Source: Clostridia bacterium (GTDB taxonomy: Bacteria; Bacillota; Clostridia; UMGS1810). From it: 49,599 nt of DNA. Position 1 is the first letter of the stretch. Every line of letters starts with the position of its first letter. This document shows positions 1 to 8,974 of the stretch, in pieces. A model generated the notes under the pieces. That model was not told where the DNA came from. It saw only the letters and a program-made list of their open reading frames with translations, and ran no database searches. The stretch spans positions 1 through 49,599 of the forward strand of contig JAFQBA010000036.1 of assembly GCA_017416845.1 (NCBI GenBank). The letters are read 5' to 3'. The position numbers and the translations under genes are program-made.

Positions 1-335
1 CAAAGAGCTACTTTCTAAATGGATTTTAATAGCTCAAAACAGTAGATTAAAAGACTATCAAGATTGTGCAACAACACTTCAGAACTGGTCTAAACCAATA
101 TTTAATACATTTGATTATCCTTACACTAACGGCTTTACCGAAGGATGCAACAACAAGATTAAAGTTTTAAAAAGAAACGCTTACGGATACCGTAATTTCA
201 ATAGATTCAGAAAAAGAATATTACATATGTTTAACTACAAAAAATCTAATACCGGAAAGGCGGCTGCATAAAAGCTGCAACCGCCATCGAAAGTTCCATT
301 ATTCAATTTTGACCCCAACTATTGACAAAGAGCCC
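1..335 (+). mobile_element. 3' part of an ISL3-family insertion sequence
   Basis: The window opens inside an insertion sequence. It contains the C-terminal end of an ISL3-type transposase followed by a short non-coding end and a right terminal inverted repeat. Read inward on the minus strand, that repeat starts GGGCTCTTTGTCAATAG (335 down to about 306), which resembles ISL3-family ends as I remember them. The element boundary is placed at 335 because a host-type terminator hairpin starts directly after it. The left end lies outside the window, so the target-site duplication (8 bp in this family) cannot be checked. Confidence 0.75.
2..271 (+). CDS. ISL3-family transposase, C-terminal fragment (runs off window start)
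   Basis: The frame starting at base 2 is open for 89 codons to the TAA at 269-271. The translation carries the distal ISL3 transposase signature: NGFTEGCNNKIKVLKR, then AYGYRNFNRFRKRIL. This is the end of the DDE catalytic domain, where the third acidic residue lies in the 'EG.NN.IK' motif (E in TEGCNN). The enzyme cuts and pastes its own element by binding the terminal repeats. The stop is followed by a 60-base end containing the inverted repeat, as expected for a complete 3' half. The 5' part is cut by the window edge, so activity cannot be judged. Confidence 0.85.
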   Translation, partial: KELLSKWILIAQNSRLKDYQDCATTLQNWSKPIFNTFDYPYTNGFTEGCNNKIKVLKRNAYGYRNFNRFRKRILHMFNYKKSNTGKAAA

Positions 336-387
336 AAAAAAGCATATTACCAAAAGACGTAACGTCTGATTGGCAATATGCTTTTTG
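336..387. terminator. Bidirectional intrinsic terminator
   Basis: AAAAAGCATATT (337-348) pairs with AATATGCTTTTT (375-386). The stem continues through CCAA/TTGG and an inner AGACG/CGTCT helix. It has a T-run on either strand. It lies downstream of the leftward ten-gene cluster and directly abuts the IS end, so it probably terminates both. Confidence 0.8.
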
Positions 388-483
388 TATTAATTAAGCA
401 TCGCGTTAATTTGGAATTTATCATTCAGTTTAACAAGAGGGCATCTCATGTCATATAGGCACAGCAAGCCTTGCGGCTTTTAA

Positions 484-1848
484 TCAAGTCAGTCTGATAT
501 CAGTCAAAAGAGCTTTTGCGCCCTCGATGACGAGCTTTGCCACATCCGACTTGAACGGTGACGAACGAGCTTCGTAGCCACCCTCATCATAGGCTGATTT
601 TGTGGGGAAATATCCCTCGCATCCGTTTGTTATTGCACAAGGAAATATTATTCCCCATCCCGGGCATTTTTTGATTTCTACACCTATATCGGTAAACGGT
701 TCACCCGGAATACCAACAAGAGCAATATCCCCTATTTTAAGGCAGATTAATTCAAACTCAAAATATTCGGGACCGTTTTCAAGACTAACCATCCTTGCCG
801 CTTCGGCAACAACGGTTGTTAATTCCATACCCTCAAAGGGAATCTCGTCGTCATTCCCCAAGTCATGCAACTCCATATATTTACGTGCAAGGGGCAAATC
901 TTCGGGATTTGGCAGATTTGTAGGAATTTTAACTGTTTTGGTTAATATTTTTACATCATCAATATCTGTGTATTTAACTTTGTCATACACCTGCAAAACG
1001 GTTCCGGCAAGAGCTCTGCCCACAAAACGAGCCATACCGGGACTTTTCATTTCATTGTCAAAGCTTATTTCGGTATCGTTCATATCACCGTCTTTGGGAT
1101 TTGTGTTTGTGCTTCCCACATCCCCCTCGGCACCCGGAATGAACATACATTCAACTCCGTCAAGGGCTTTGTACAAGGTTTCACGAAGCCAATGGGGAAA
1201 ATCTGCCGAAAAATATTCGCCGCCTGTGGTATCTGCATGAACACCATAGTTAACAATAACAATACTGTTGGAATTTTCTCTGTCGAACCTGAGAACATTT
1301 ACCCGTCTGTCAAGCTCACCCAGAGGATGAGCAATATCGGGATTGCTAACCGGCGGACAAGTCATGGTTGTTCCGTCCTTCATTCGATAGCGGCGTATAT
1401 AGGAAACTCTCTCGGGTGCCTCGCCGACGATATATCCCACTTTGCCCGGAGTAAGGTCTGAATTTGCCATAATAACTCCGTCAACAAGCCTTTGAGAAAG
1501 AAATTTAACATAAGAATTTATTTCTTCTTCGCTCACGTCAAACATACTTGACTTTTGCATAAAGGGACCTGTGTGAGTGTGAGTGGCATTAATCATAATG
1601 CTGTTTTCACAAATCTCTGTTTCTCTGCTTATTTTTGAGCAAAAATCCTTCACCATGTATGCAGGAAACGCACAATTATCAATATTTATAATGGCATACT
1701 TATTTCCGTCGTGTTCCAGAACAAGGGTTCTTGCTTCCAGATTATCGAGAAAGCCTTTTGCATACCTGGGAACATAGTAGCCAAAGATTGCACTTCCAAG
1801 AGGCGGATTGATATTAACTTTTGAAAAACCTATTTTTAATTGTGACAT
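484..1848 (-). CDS. Neutral/alkaline non-lysosomal ceramidase-like hydrolase
   Basis: This 454-residue protein has no signal peptide. It resembles the N-terminal domain of neutral/alkaline ceramidases, zinc amidases. The start INPPLGSAIFGYYVPR and the motif INATHTHTGP (His90 and His92, expected zinc ligands) are typical. Further family-like motifs are VNYGVHADTTGG and FIPGAEGDVGS. In bacteria such short intracellular versions are often found in carbohydrate-use clusters, where the natural substrate is unknown, so an amidase role on an N-acylated sugar is only an inference. The start overlaps the end of nagA by 13 bases, which implies translational coupling. It is the last gene of the leftward cluster, with the terminator at 336-387 about 100 bases downstream. 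Confidence 0.75.
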   Translation of the reverse strand: MSQLKIGFSKVNINPPLGSAIFGYYVPRYAKGFLDNLEARTLVLEHDGNKYAIINIDNCAFPAYMVKDFCSKISRETEICENSIMINATHTHTGPFMQKSSMFDVSEEEINSYVKFLSQRLVDGVIMANSDLTPGKVGYIVGEAPERVSYIRRYRMKDGTTMTCPPVSNPDIAHPLGELDRRVNVLRFDRENSNSIVIVNYGVHADTTGGEYFSADFPHWLRETLYKALDGVECMFIPGAEGDVGSTNTNPKDGDMNDTEISFDNEMKSPGMARFVGRALAGTVLQVYDKVKYTDIDDVKILTKTVKIPTNLPNPEDLPLARKYMELHDLGNDDEIPFEGMELTTVVAEAARMVSLENGPEYFEFELICLKIGDIALVGIPGEPFTDIGVEIKKCPGWGIIFPCAITNGCEGYFPTKSAYDEGGYEARSSPFKSDVAKLVIEGAKALLTDIRLT

Positions 1849-3017
1849 AACAGTTCCTCCGTAAATTTTCCGTTAAGCATAACCCTTTTAACATTAAAGA
1901 GAGAATCCGTAAAAACAAGATTGGCTCTTTTTCCGGGAGCAATTGAACCTATTTCGTTATCAAGCCCCAAAACACACGCAGGATTGTATGATGCCATAAC
2001 AAAGGCATCGGTTATGCCGCAGGAGGTGTGTTTCATCATGTTGCGACATGCCGCATCAAGAGTAAGCTTGCTGCCCGAAATCATTCCCTGATTGTCAAAA
2101 TTAAGGTCTGTTGCATCGGGATACATTTCAGAGGCTGTGCCGTCGCTTGCAGTGGAATCGGTTATGAGAACGATTCTGTCTTTTGTTTTTACTTTGTATA
2201 TGAGTTTGAGCATATCGGGATCAACATGTATCCCAAGAGAATCACATATAACCTCTGCATACATATTATCATCAAGCAAACATTCTTCATCGGGACCACA
2301 GCGCCTTATACCGCCGCCTTCGCCCACTCTGCCCGTTGCATCCATACAGTGAGTCTGAAGAATCAATCCGTATTTTTTAAGATCTCTTATCTGATCGGGT
2401 GTCGCTTCACTGTGACCAACGCTTATTACTGCATCGGGATTTATCTTCTTTACATATTTTACAAAGTCTTCAATTCCGTCTCTTTCGGGTGCAACCACCC
2501 AGACTTTTGCAAAATCTCCCAGTGTTTCAACCAATCGGGAATAATCATCAAAATTTATTTCGTGGGGATTCCACTTTTTGTTTTGAGCTTCGGCACCGTA
2601 TTTGAAATTCATATACGGACCTTCCATATATATCCCTTCAATAATTTTGGAGCTTACACCGTTTTTGCGTACAATTTTTATATTTTCTGCAGCTTTTATC
2701 ATACCGACAGAGTCTAAATCGTCATAAAAGGCAGAAAGGATAGTCGTGTGACCGGATTTAAGAAAATGCGTTGTTGTTTCCTCCGGCTCATCATATATTA
2801 ACTTGCCCTTTGCACCATGGGAATGTATGTCTACAAATCCGGGACCCACATAAAGACCGCCTGCATCAACAATTTTTGCGTTTTCCGGAATCACAGTATC
2901 ACCCGGCAAGGATACACACTCAATGTGATTGCCCTTTATAATAAGCGTGCCGCCGTAAACAATGTCATCACGAAGAACAATGTTTGCGTTTATAACTGCT
3001 TGTACCTCTTCAAACAT
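1836..3017 (-). CDS. nagA: N-acetylglucosamine-6-phosphate deacetylase
   Basis: An amidohydrolase-fold enzyme that removes acetate from GlcNAc-6-phosphate in the cytoplasm, feeding amino sugars into glycolysis through NagB. Visible motifs are YVGPGFVDIHSHG with the metal-binding His65-x-His67 pair (the Bacillus-type site), EGPYMNFKYGA, VSVGHSEATPDQ, an HCMDA motif near residue 240 and the catalytic-Asp region LITDSTASDGT. The start at 3017 (393 aa) is chosen because GAGGTG lies about five bases upstream and MFEEVQAVINANIVL fits the family N-terminus. An upstream in-frame ATG at 3056 would add 13 residues and overlap the YhcH-family gene. Its place next to YhcH-family and DapA/NanA-family genes points to catabolism of amino sugars released by the secreted enzymes of the cluster. 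Confidence 0.88.
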   Translation of the reverse strand: MFEEVQAVINANIVLRDDIVYGGTLIIKGNHIECVSLPGDTVIPENAKIVDAGGLYVGPGFVDIHSHGAKGKLIYDEPEETTTHFLKSGHTTILSAFYDDLDSVGMIKAAENIKIVRKNGVSSKIIEGIYMEGPYMNFKYGAEAQNKKWNPHEINFDDYSRLVETLGDFAKVWVVAPERDGIEDFVKYVKKINPDAVISVGHSEATPDQIRDLKKYGLILQTHCMDATGRVGEGGGIRRCGPDEECLLDDNMYAEVICDSLGIHVDPDMLKLIYKVKTKDRIVLITDSTASDGTASEMYPDATDLNFDNQGMISGSKLTLDAACRNMMKHTSCGITDAFVMASYNPACVLGLDNEIGSIAPGKRANLVFTDSLFNVKRVMLNGKFTEELLCHN

Positions 3018-3031
3018 ACACACCTCGTCAG

Positions 3032-3481
3032 TTATACTCTCACCTTTATAACGCATCTTTTTACAGTTTCAACTTCCTCGTTAATGCAATAAGGACTGTG
3101 AGCATCATCGGGAAAAACAATGCAGAAATGCCCGGGGGTGAGGACAACACCCGTTGCCTTTCCTTTTAAAAATATATAGTCCTCTTCACTGTTATATTCA
3201 CAGTCGGCAGTTAAGGTTTCGGCATCTGCATAGCCAAATTTCTCACTGCCGTCAAGAATATAATGAATATCTATAAATTTATCATGTTTTTCAAGCAGTC
3301 TTTCCTCGGCAAAGCCTTTTGTTTCAATTGTCCAGACGGAGCCGTGAACATTGTCGCCGTCAATTACAAAGGGACCTTTCGGGGAATCCTTCCCCAAGGT
3401 TTTCATATATTCGAAAACCTTGGGAAAGTCTTTGTGTATATCTTTGTATAAATCAATATTGCGTATGCTGTCTGTTATCAT
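3032..3481 (-). CDS. YhcH/YjgK/YiaL (DUF386) family protein
   Basis: This 149-residue single-domain protein has the cupin-like YhcH/YjgK/YiaL fold. Key stretches are LLEKHDKFIDIHYILDG (the family 'E.H....D...' metal-site region), FLKGKATGVVLTPGHFCIVFPDDAH and a final H-S-P. Members sit in sialic acid and other sugar-acid operons and are thought to act as sugar anomerases or sugar-binding enzymes; the exact reaction is not settled. It lies 14 bases upstream of the preferred nagA start and 16 bases downstream of the deacetylase-like gene, so it is part of the same transcript. With NagA and the NanA-like aldolase it makes a plausible amino-sugar branch. Confidence 0.85.
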   Translation of the reverse strand: MITDSIRNIDLYKDIHKDFPKVFEYMKTLGKDSPKGPFVIDGDNVHGSVWTIETKGFAEERLLEKHDKFIDIHYILDGSEKFGYADAETLTADCEYNSEEDYIFLKGKATGVVLTPGHFCIVFPDDAHSPYCINEEVETVKRCVIKVRV

Positions 3482-3497
3482 TTGTTATCTCCTTGTT

Positions 3498-6242
3498 TTA
3501 GTTAAGTGCATTCAAATATGCTGTGTATTCCGAAGGAGTCATAAATACAACGCCCTCTGATTTAAGCCACAAAAGGAATTCCTTAAATCTTTCTTCTCCG
3601 CCTTCATGGTCTGCCCACTGAGCAGGATGAGCCTGAAGAAGAATGTATTTTCTTGTTGATTTTTCATTCCACAAAGCTTTAAGATTATCAAGGGTATCGG
3701 TTTTGCCGGTTGCACCTGCTTCAACGGTAATATAACTGAACAAATCGTTACATCTGTCAAGATATGAAGAATATGCCTGACCGGAGGTGCTGAGTGCCAT
3801 AACTGTTGTAAAGTTTGTGAATTCATTTTCAATAAGCCCGGCAGTAATCGGTCTCATGTTGTTTGACGGAGGTCCGAAGGATTTGAAGGTTATACCGTGT
3901 TTAGCTGCTGCCGCTATACCCTTTTGAAAATCTTCACGCTGTGCCTCTTCGTTATCATCACTTGCAAATGTGTTGGCATTGGCATAGCCATGGAACCACA
4001 CTTCAACATTGTTGTTGTCTGCAAGAGCCTTTACCTTGGCAATTCTTTCGTCTGTTGCGTTGGTTGTTTCCAATGATTCGGCTATGAGACCTGTGCTTAT
4101 GCGGATACCGTTGTCTCCTGCCCAGGATGCCATGTCGGTGAATACATTAAGATAAGCATCGTTATCTGCTCTTAAATCATCAAGCTTCACAATTGCAACA
4201 GGCTTGTTATCGGGTGTGGGTTTGAGGGTCTGCACACGTCTAATTGGTTCTAAGGTTGCGACATCCCATACAAAGGCTTTTAAAACATAGCTTCCGTCAT
4301 TTGGAACGGTAACGGTTCTTGTGTATGTTTGTTTTTCTTCACCTATATTTATCACATCGCAATCCAATGCTGTAAGTTCGTTATCACAGAAAAGTCCCAA
4401 TGCGTAGATATAGCTGAAGCTTTTACCGTTATTTGCATATGCATCAATGCTTGATGTTATTTTTCCGGGTTTTAACAGTGAAGGTATTTCGCCGGATTCG
4501 GTTTTAAAGATTGAATCTGACAAATAAAGGTCTTCTTTTTTCACATCAAATACTATGTAACCGCTTGTTACACTGCCGTCTGTTGCGGCAATGTTTTTGA
4601 AATCAACACGGTAGGTTTTGCCCATTTCTTTTGCAAACTCTACCTTTACAGTGTATTTATCAATAAGTGAAACAGATGTGATTTCGGCATTATCATAATA
4701 TTCAAACACTTTGGATGCAAGGGTTTCGGGGGTTTCGTCAAGCTCTTTTGTAAATCTTGCATATACTGTTTCATTACTTGCAATAGTCTTATTATTTGCA
4801 GAAAGGTCCACGTCAAGTTTAAATTCGTCGTCAATTGCTTTAAACACAAGGTCATCCACAATGATGTGTGAATCTATTTTTGTTTTCTGGTTGTTAAGCT
4901 GTATTGCCATTTGTGAAACTGTCTGGGGATAACCTTTGGACTGTGTATATATTCCGTTTCCGATATACTCTGTTTCGCCGTCATATACTTTATAAAAATA
5001 ACTTCCGTCAACTGCACTGTAGGAGTATTCAATGTCATACCAGTGATTGAATTTGTATGTGCATATACTTTGTCCGAAGATGGAGAGATTTCCGCCGCTT
5101 GAAAACAGCACTGCATTAATCTGATCTCCGCCGGAGGTTTTTATGTATGCAATTTTGTGAAAAGCTTTATCGGGCACCTGCAATGCCATTTTTCCGCTCA
5201 CAGCATCCGGGGTAGCTTGTGTGGGTATAAACTGAAGATTAGCATTTGTTGCGGTTGTTGTGCCTGTAACAATCTTTAAGCTGTTTCCTCTGCCTGCCTG
5301 AGCTGACATAAATCCGTCCACTGTGCCGCCGCCGACATTTTGCTTGTTTGTATATTCAGCACCGGCAGGGATTGCAGGGAAATGCCACTGCACGGAGGAA
5401 GCTGTGAAATCTTCATAATCTGCAATGTAGGGCTTTTCGCTTCCGGGCATTGCATCGATGTTTTTAATTTTTATATCGTCAAGACAAACCACCGGTGAGT
5501 GGTCATATGATTCGCTGAGTTTGGTTCTTATGCTTTTAAAATTCCAGCGATATCTGTATGTAAGCTTTGTCAATCCGGCTTTTATTGTTTCATCAACGGC
5601 ACCGTCAAATCTTACATTATCAAATATTTTAACACCGTCTGCCCAAATATTGTATACAATATCATTGTTATCCAAATCATAATCAATTGCAATGTCATAC
5701 CAGATTTCTCTTTGCACGGTGGGGTCATTGGTTCCGTTATAGAGTTTTAATGCCGAACCGTTCCACAGCTCTATGCGTCCTATGTTGTCAAAATATACAA
5801 GCATAACTTCTCTTTCGCCAAATACCGCATGCAAACCGCTGGGCGGAATTTTTTCGCTGTCGCTTGTTTCATCATTCACCGTATGCATAACAGATGCTTC
5901 GATTCTTACCTTTCCGGTGTAGGTATGCTCCGAGGTGTATGTTGCGCCAAAGAATTTATCATTGTTGGTTGCATTGGAAGCACCAAGCATATACATTCTA
6001 AAGCTATTGCCGTCTTCAGAATTTCTGTCGGGTCCGGGAGTAAAAGAATAATAACCGCCCGGGTAGGGTGAGTCATAGGTGGACATTGTACCATACTTTA
6101 ATTTGACACTTGTCAAGTCACCTGATGCAAATCCGTTAAAATCAATTTCTTCACATACATTGGAATATGCAAAGGTTGGCAGTGAAATTGCCGACAGTAC
6201 AACAAATACCGCCAGGATAATGCTTAAAAATCTTTTTTTCAT
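3498..6242 (-). CDS. Secreted multidomain protein with degenerate NodB-like deacetylase domain (paralogue 1)
   Basis: A 914-residue exported protein. Signal peptide about residues 1-26 (MKKRFLSIILAVFVVLSAIS...AYS). Two concanavalin/LamG-like beta regions follow (about 30-260 and 275-475), then an SbsA-type Ig-like domain (about 480-575), a small beta module and a C-terminal polysaccharide deacetylase-like barrel (about 680-914). The NodB-like core keeps the Asp pair KLDDLR (Asp688/Asp689) and His751 in WFHGY. The second metal-ligand position of the HxxxH motif is Asn755 (HGYAN), whereas the neighbour at 6274-8940 keeps both His residues. A metal-independent or binding role is therefore possible. 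The start at 6242 is preferred over an in-frame upstream start at 6284 because AAAGGA precedes it and the signal peptide begins there. Confidence 0.8.
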   Translation of the reverse strand: MKKRFLSIILAVFVVLSAISLPTFAYSNVCEEIDFNGFASGDLTSVKLKYGTMSTYDSPYPGGYYSFTPGPDRNSEDGNSFRMYMLGASNATNNDKFFGATYTSEHTYTGKVRIEASVMHTVNDETSDSEKIPPSGLHAVFGEREVMLVYFDNIGRIELWNGSALKLYNGTNDPTVQREIWYDIAIDYDLDNNDIVYNIWADGVKIFDNVRFDGAVDETIKAGLTKLTYRYRWNFKSIRTKLSESYDHSPVVCLDDIKIKNIDAMPGSEKPYIADYEDFTASSVQWHFPAIPAGAEYTNKQNVGGGTVDGFMSAQAGRGNSLKIVTGTTTATNANLQFIPTQATPDAVSGKMALQVPDKAFHKIAYIKTSGGDQINAVLFSSGGNLSIFGQSICTYKFNHWYDIEYSYSAVDGSYFYKVYDGETEYIGNGIYTQSKGYPQTVSQMAIQLNNQKTKIDSHIIVDDLVFKAIDDEFKLDVDLSANNKTIASNETVYARFTKELDETPETLASKVFEYYDNAEITSVSLIDKYTVKVEFAKEMGKTYRVDFKNIAATDGSVTSGYIVFDVKKEDLYLSDSIFKTESGEIPSLLKPGKITSSIDAYANNGKSFSYIYALGLFCDNELTALDCDVINIGEEKQTYTRTVTVPNDGSYVLKAFVWDVATLEPIRRVQTLKPTPDNKPVAIVKLDDLRADNDAYLNVFTDMASWAGDNGIRISTGLIAESLETTNATDERIAKVKALADNNNVEVWFHGYANANTFASDDNEEAQREDFQKGIAAAAKHGITFKSFGPPSNNMRPITAGLIENEFTNFTTVMALSTSGQAYSSYLDRCNDLFSYITVEAGATGKTDTLDNLKALWNEKSTRKYILLQAHPAQWADHEGGEERFKEFLLWLKSEGVVFMTPSEYTAYLNALN

Positions 6243-6273
6243 ATTACTTTCATTCCTTTCAATATAAATATTT

Positions 6274-8940
6274 TTATGAAACAAAGTTGTAATACTCAGT
6301 TGGGGTCATAAATGTTACCCCTTTTGATTTGAGGTAATCAATGAAGCTCTTGAATGTTTCTTCACTTGTTGCGTCCCATCCGTAGCTATGCCCTGCAATA
6401 AGAACATAAGGTGCAAGCTTGGAGCTTGATTCATAATTTGCTTTGAGGGCATCAAGTGTTTTTACAACATCCACCGAGCTTTCCATATTCATCCAGTTGG
6501 AAAGATGAATATAGGTGCTTCCTTCCAAACGTTTTCCCACCGATGCACTTGCAAGAAGGGTGGTATATTGAGGATTGAGCTCCAGCGCTTTTATGGTGTC
6601 TGCATTTGAATAGTTGCCGGGAGTGCCGAGAGCTCTTACCGTTATACCGCATTTGTCTTTAAGAATATCGGCACTGTTTTTTAAGGTTTGAGACTGATTT
6701 TCAACACTGTCGGTAAACTCGGCATAGGTAAGAACGCCGTCTGTGTAGGTGTAGTTATGAGTGTAGCCGTGACACCAGATTTCTGCATTTGGGCTGTCGT
6801 CAATGGCTTTAACCGCATCTATGTAGGCTTGACCTGCATTTTCCAAGGTGTTGGCTATTATACCCACACCGATTTTAATTTCATTTTCTTCGGCAAATTC
6901 TGTCATTTCAAGAAAATGCGGATAGGAATAGGCTCTCAAATCATCAAGCTTAAAAATTACAACGGGAGTTGTAAGAACTTCTTTTTTTATGGGTTTAAGG
7001 TCTGTATTCCAGACTGACGCAAAAAGGCGGTAAGCACAAGTTCCGGATGGGATGTTTACGGATAATTCTTCGCTCTCCCCTTCCCGAGTAAACTTGGTTT
7101 TGTTAAAATCAAGCCCGCAGAGCTTGCCTCCGTCATCATACAGAGCAAGAAAGGCATAGGCATCTTTGTCGCCTTCTGTTCCGGTTTTAAGAACCGTACT
7201 CATGTTTATTGCCGCTCCCTTTGTGAGAGAGTTCACTTTGTTGCCCGAATCATCGGTAAAGGTGAATACGGGAGCAATATATTCTTCGGGCTCGGTGGAA
7301 ATCTCGATATAGTCACTTGTTGTACTTCCGTCAGATGCGGCAATGTTCTTGAAATCTATACGATACTTTTTGCCGAGTTCTTTTTTAAAGTCTACCTTGA
7401 TTGTGTATTTATCAAGAAGCGAAACCGATGTTATTTCTGCATTGCCGTAATATTCAAACACTTTGCCTGCAAGAGTTTCGCCTGTTTCATCAAGCTCTTT
7501 TGTAAATCTTGCATACACTGCTTCATCATTTATAATGGTTTTATTATTTGAGGAAAGGTCTTTATCCAGTCTGAAATCCGATGCCACGGTATCCAGCATA
7601 AAATCATCTATGAGTATTGACGATGCTGAAGATGCCTTGTTTATCTGGAGCATTACCCTTTGTATGGTGTTTGGATATGAAAGTCCTTCCTGGGTTAATA
7701 CTCCTGAAGCCATATATTCATTTTCACCGTCATAAACCCTGTAATAATAATCACCGCTTTGAGCATCAAAGGAATACTCCACATCATACCAACGGTCGGT
7801 TTCATAGTTAAGAACCGAATTACCAAACACAATAAGCCTGCCGGAATCATGGATTAAAACCGGCTGTATATACTGTGCATCACCGGTTATTATGTATATT
7901 GGTTTGGAAACCTTATCGGCAACCTTGAATGAAATCTTTGATTTGACCGATGAAACATAGGGGCTGAAATTCATACGCAACTGTCCTGCGGCTGTGGTGC
8001 TTCCGGTGTATCTCATGCTTACGCCCTTGTCGGTTGCTTCATAGCTAAAGCCCTGTCCGTTAACGTTTGCATATTTCCATGCAACACCCGAAGGAACCGA
8101 CGGAAGAGCTGTGGTGATTGTGTCGGACGGTGTGTATGAATTGAAATCGGAAGTGTTGGTTTTTGAAGCCTCCGACGGCATTTTGTCAAGAGTTTCAATC
8201 CTTATATTATCCCAATACATTACCTCTTTGTTGGCAAAGGCTGATGTTCCGCCTGCATATTTAGTTGAAAGCCATTTGGGAGATTGGGTGTAAAATTTAA
8301 TCTCCGCAATTCCGTCTTTATAGGTTTCATCATTAAGTGTAAAGCTCTGATTAAACAAAGACGTTCCGTTGCTTGTAATATTATATGTACCGCAGTTGGT
8401 ATCGAGATTATATACAATGTCAACATCAATCCATGCACCGGTGTGGTCTGTGACATTTTTGTATCCGCTTATATTTAAAAATGTCATAAGAGATTTTGAA
8501 TCTGTAAAGGTAACAAGATTTTTTTCTTCTCCGGAAGCTGTTACCATTGTAATATATCTGTATGAGTAGCTTGCTTTTTCATGTGCCTCAATAAAATGTG
8601 ACGCACAGATGTGAACAATGCCTTTAAGTGTTTGTTCGGGAGTATATTTAATGCCGGGATAATCGGTTTTACCGCTATTGGCATTAACCTCAACTTTGAG
8701 GCTTTTACCGTCTCCGTCTCTGTCATTTAGCGTGTCGGCTGAATATGTAACAACATTAGGATATGGGGTTCCGTAATTGGATAATGTTCCGTACCTTGTT
8801 CCCGCCGTTGTCCAGTCGCTTGCATCAAGCTTGTTAAAATTGATATCCTCACAAGGGTTGGAATATGCAAATACAGGCACTGCAAAAAGTGCCGTAACAA
8901 GCACAAACGCCACAGCCACGCTTAACAATCTTTTTTTCAT
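6274..8940 (-). CDS. Secreted multidomain NodB-like polysaccharide deacetylase (paralogue 2)
   Basis: An 888-residue exported protein with the same architecture as the gene just downstream. It has a signal peptide (MKKRLLSVAVAFVLVTALF...AYS), two concanavalin/LamG-like regions, an SbsA-like Ig domain (about 455-550), a beta module and a C-terminal CE4/NodB-like barrel (about 655-888). The metal site looks complete here: KLDDLR with Asp666/Asp667, and HGYTH with His724 and His728. It is expected to remove N- or O-acetyl groups from an extracellular glycan. GGAGGG lies 11 bases upstream of the ATG. The close similarity to its neighbour, including the repeated NKTI..E.VYARFTKELDE segment, marks a tandem duplication. 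The substrate cannot be read from sequence. Confidence 0.8.
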   Translation of the reverse strand: MKKRLLSVAVAFVLVTALFAVPVFAYSNPCEDINFNKLDASDWTTAGTRYGTLSNYGTPYPNVVTYSADTLNDRDGDGKSLKVEVNANSGKTDYPGIKYTPEQTLKGIVHICASHFIEAHEKASYSYRYITMVTASGEEKNLVTFTDSKSLMTFLNISGYKNVTDHTGAWIDVDIVYNLDTNCGTYNITSNGTSLFNQSFTLNDETYKDGIAEIKFYTQSPKWLSTKYAGGTSAFANKEVMYWDNIRIETLDKMPSEASKTNTSDFNSYTPSDTITTALPSVPSGVAWKYANVNGQGFSYEATDKGVSMRYTGSTTAAGQLRMNFSPYVSSVKSKISFKVADKVSKPIYIITGDAQYIQPVLIHDSGRLIVFGNSVLNYETDRWYDVEYSFDAQSGDYYYRVYDGENEYMASGVLTQEGLSYPNTIQRVMLQINKASSASSILIDDFMLDTVASDFRLDKDLSSNNKTIINDEAVYARFTKELDETGETLAGKVFEYYGNAEITSVSLLDKYTIKVDFKKELGKKYRIDFKNIAASDGSTTSDYIEISTEPEEYIAPVFTFTDDSGNKVNSLTKGAAINMSTVLKTGTEGDKDAYAFLALYDDGGKLCGLDFNKTKFTREGESEELSVNIPSGTCAYRLFASVWNTDLKPIKKEVLTTPVVIFKLDDLRAYSYPHFLEMTEFAEENEIKIGVGIIANTLENAGQAYIDAVKAIDDSPNAEIWCHGYTHNYTYTDGVLTYAEFTDSVENQSQTLKNSADILKDKCGITVRALGTPGNYSNADTIKALELNPQYTTLLASASVGKRLEGSTYIHLSNWMNMESSVDVVKTLDALKANYESSSKLAPYVLIAGHSYGWDATSEETFKSFIDYLKSKGVTFMTPTEYYNFVS

Positions 8941-8974
8941 TTCTTAAAATCCCTCCTTTTTTGGGAATGCACAA

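Noticed and set aside
602..1240. 212-codon open frame on the plus strand
   Set aside because: Lies antisense inside the ceramidase-like gene, has no ribosome site and a shadow-like composition.
2028..2717. 229-codon open frame on the plus strand
   Set aside because: Antisense to nagA, whose motifs are all intact; a shadow frame rich in Phe, Cys, His and Tyr.
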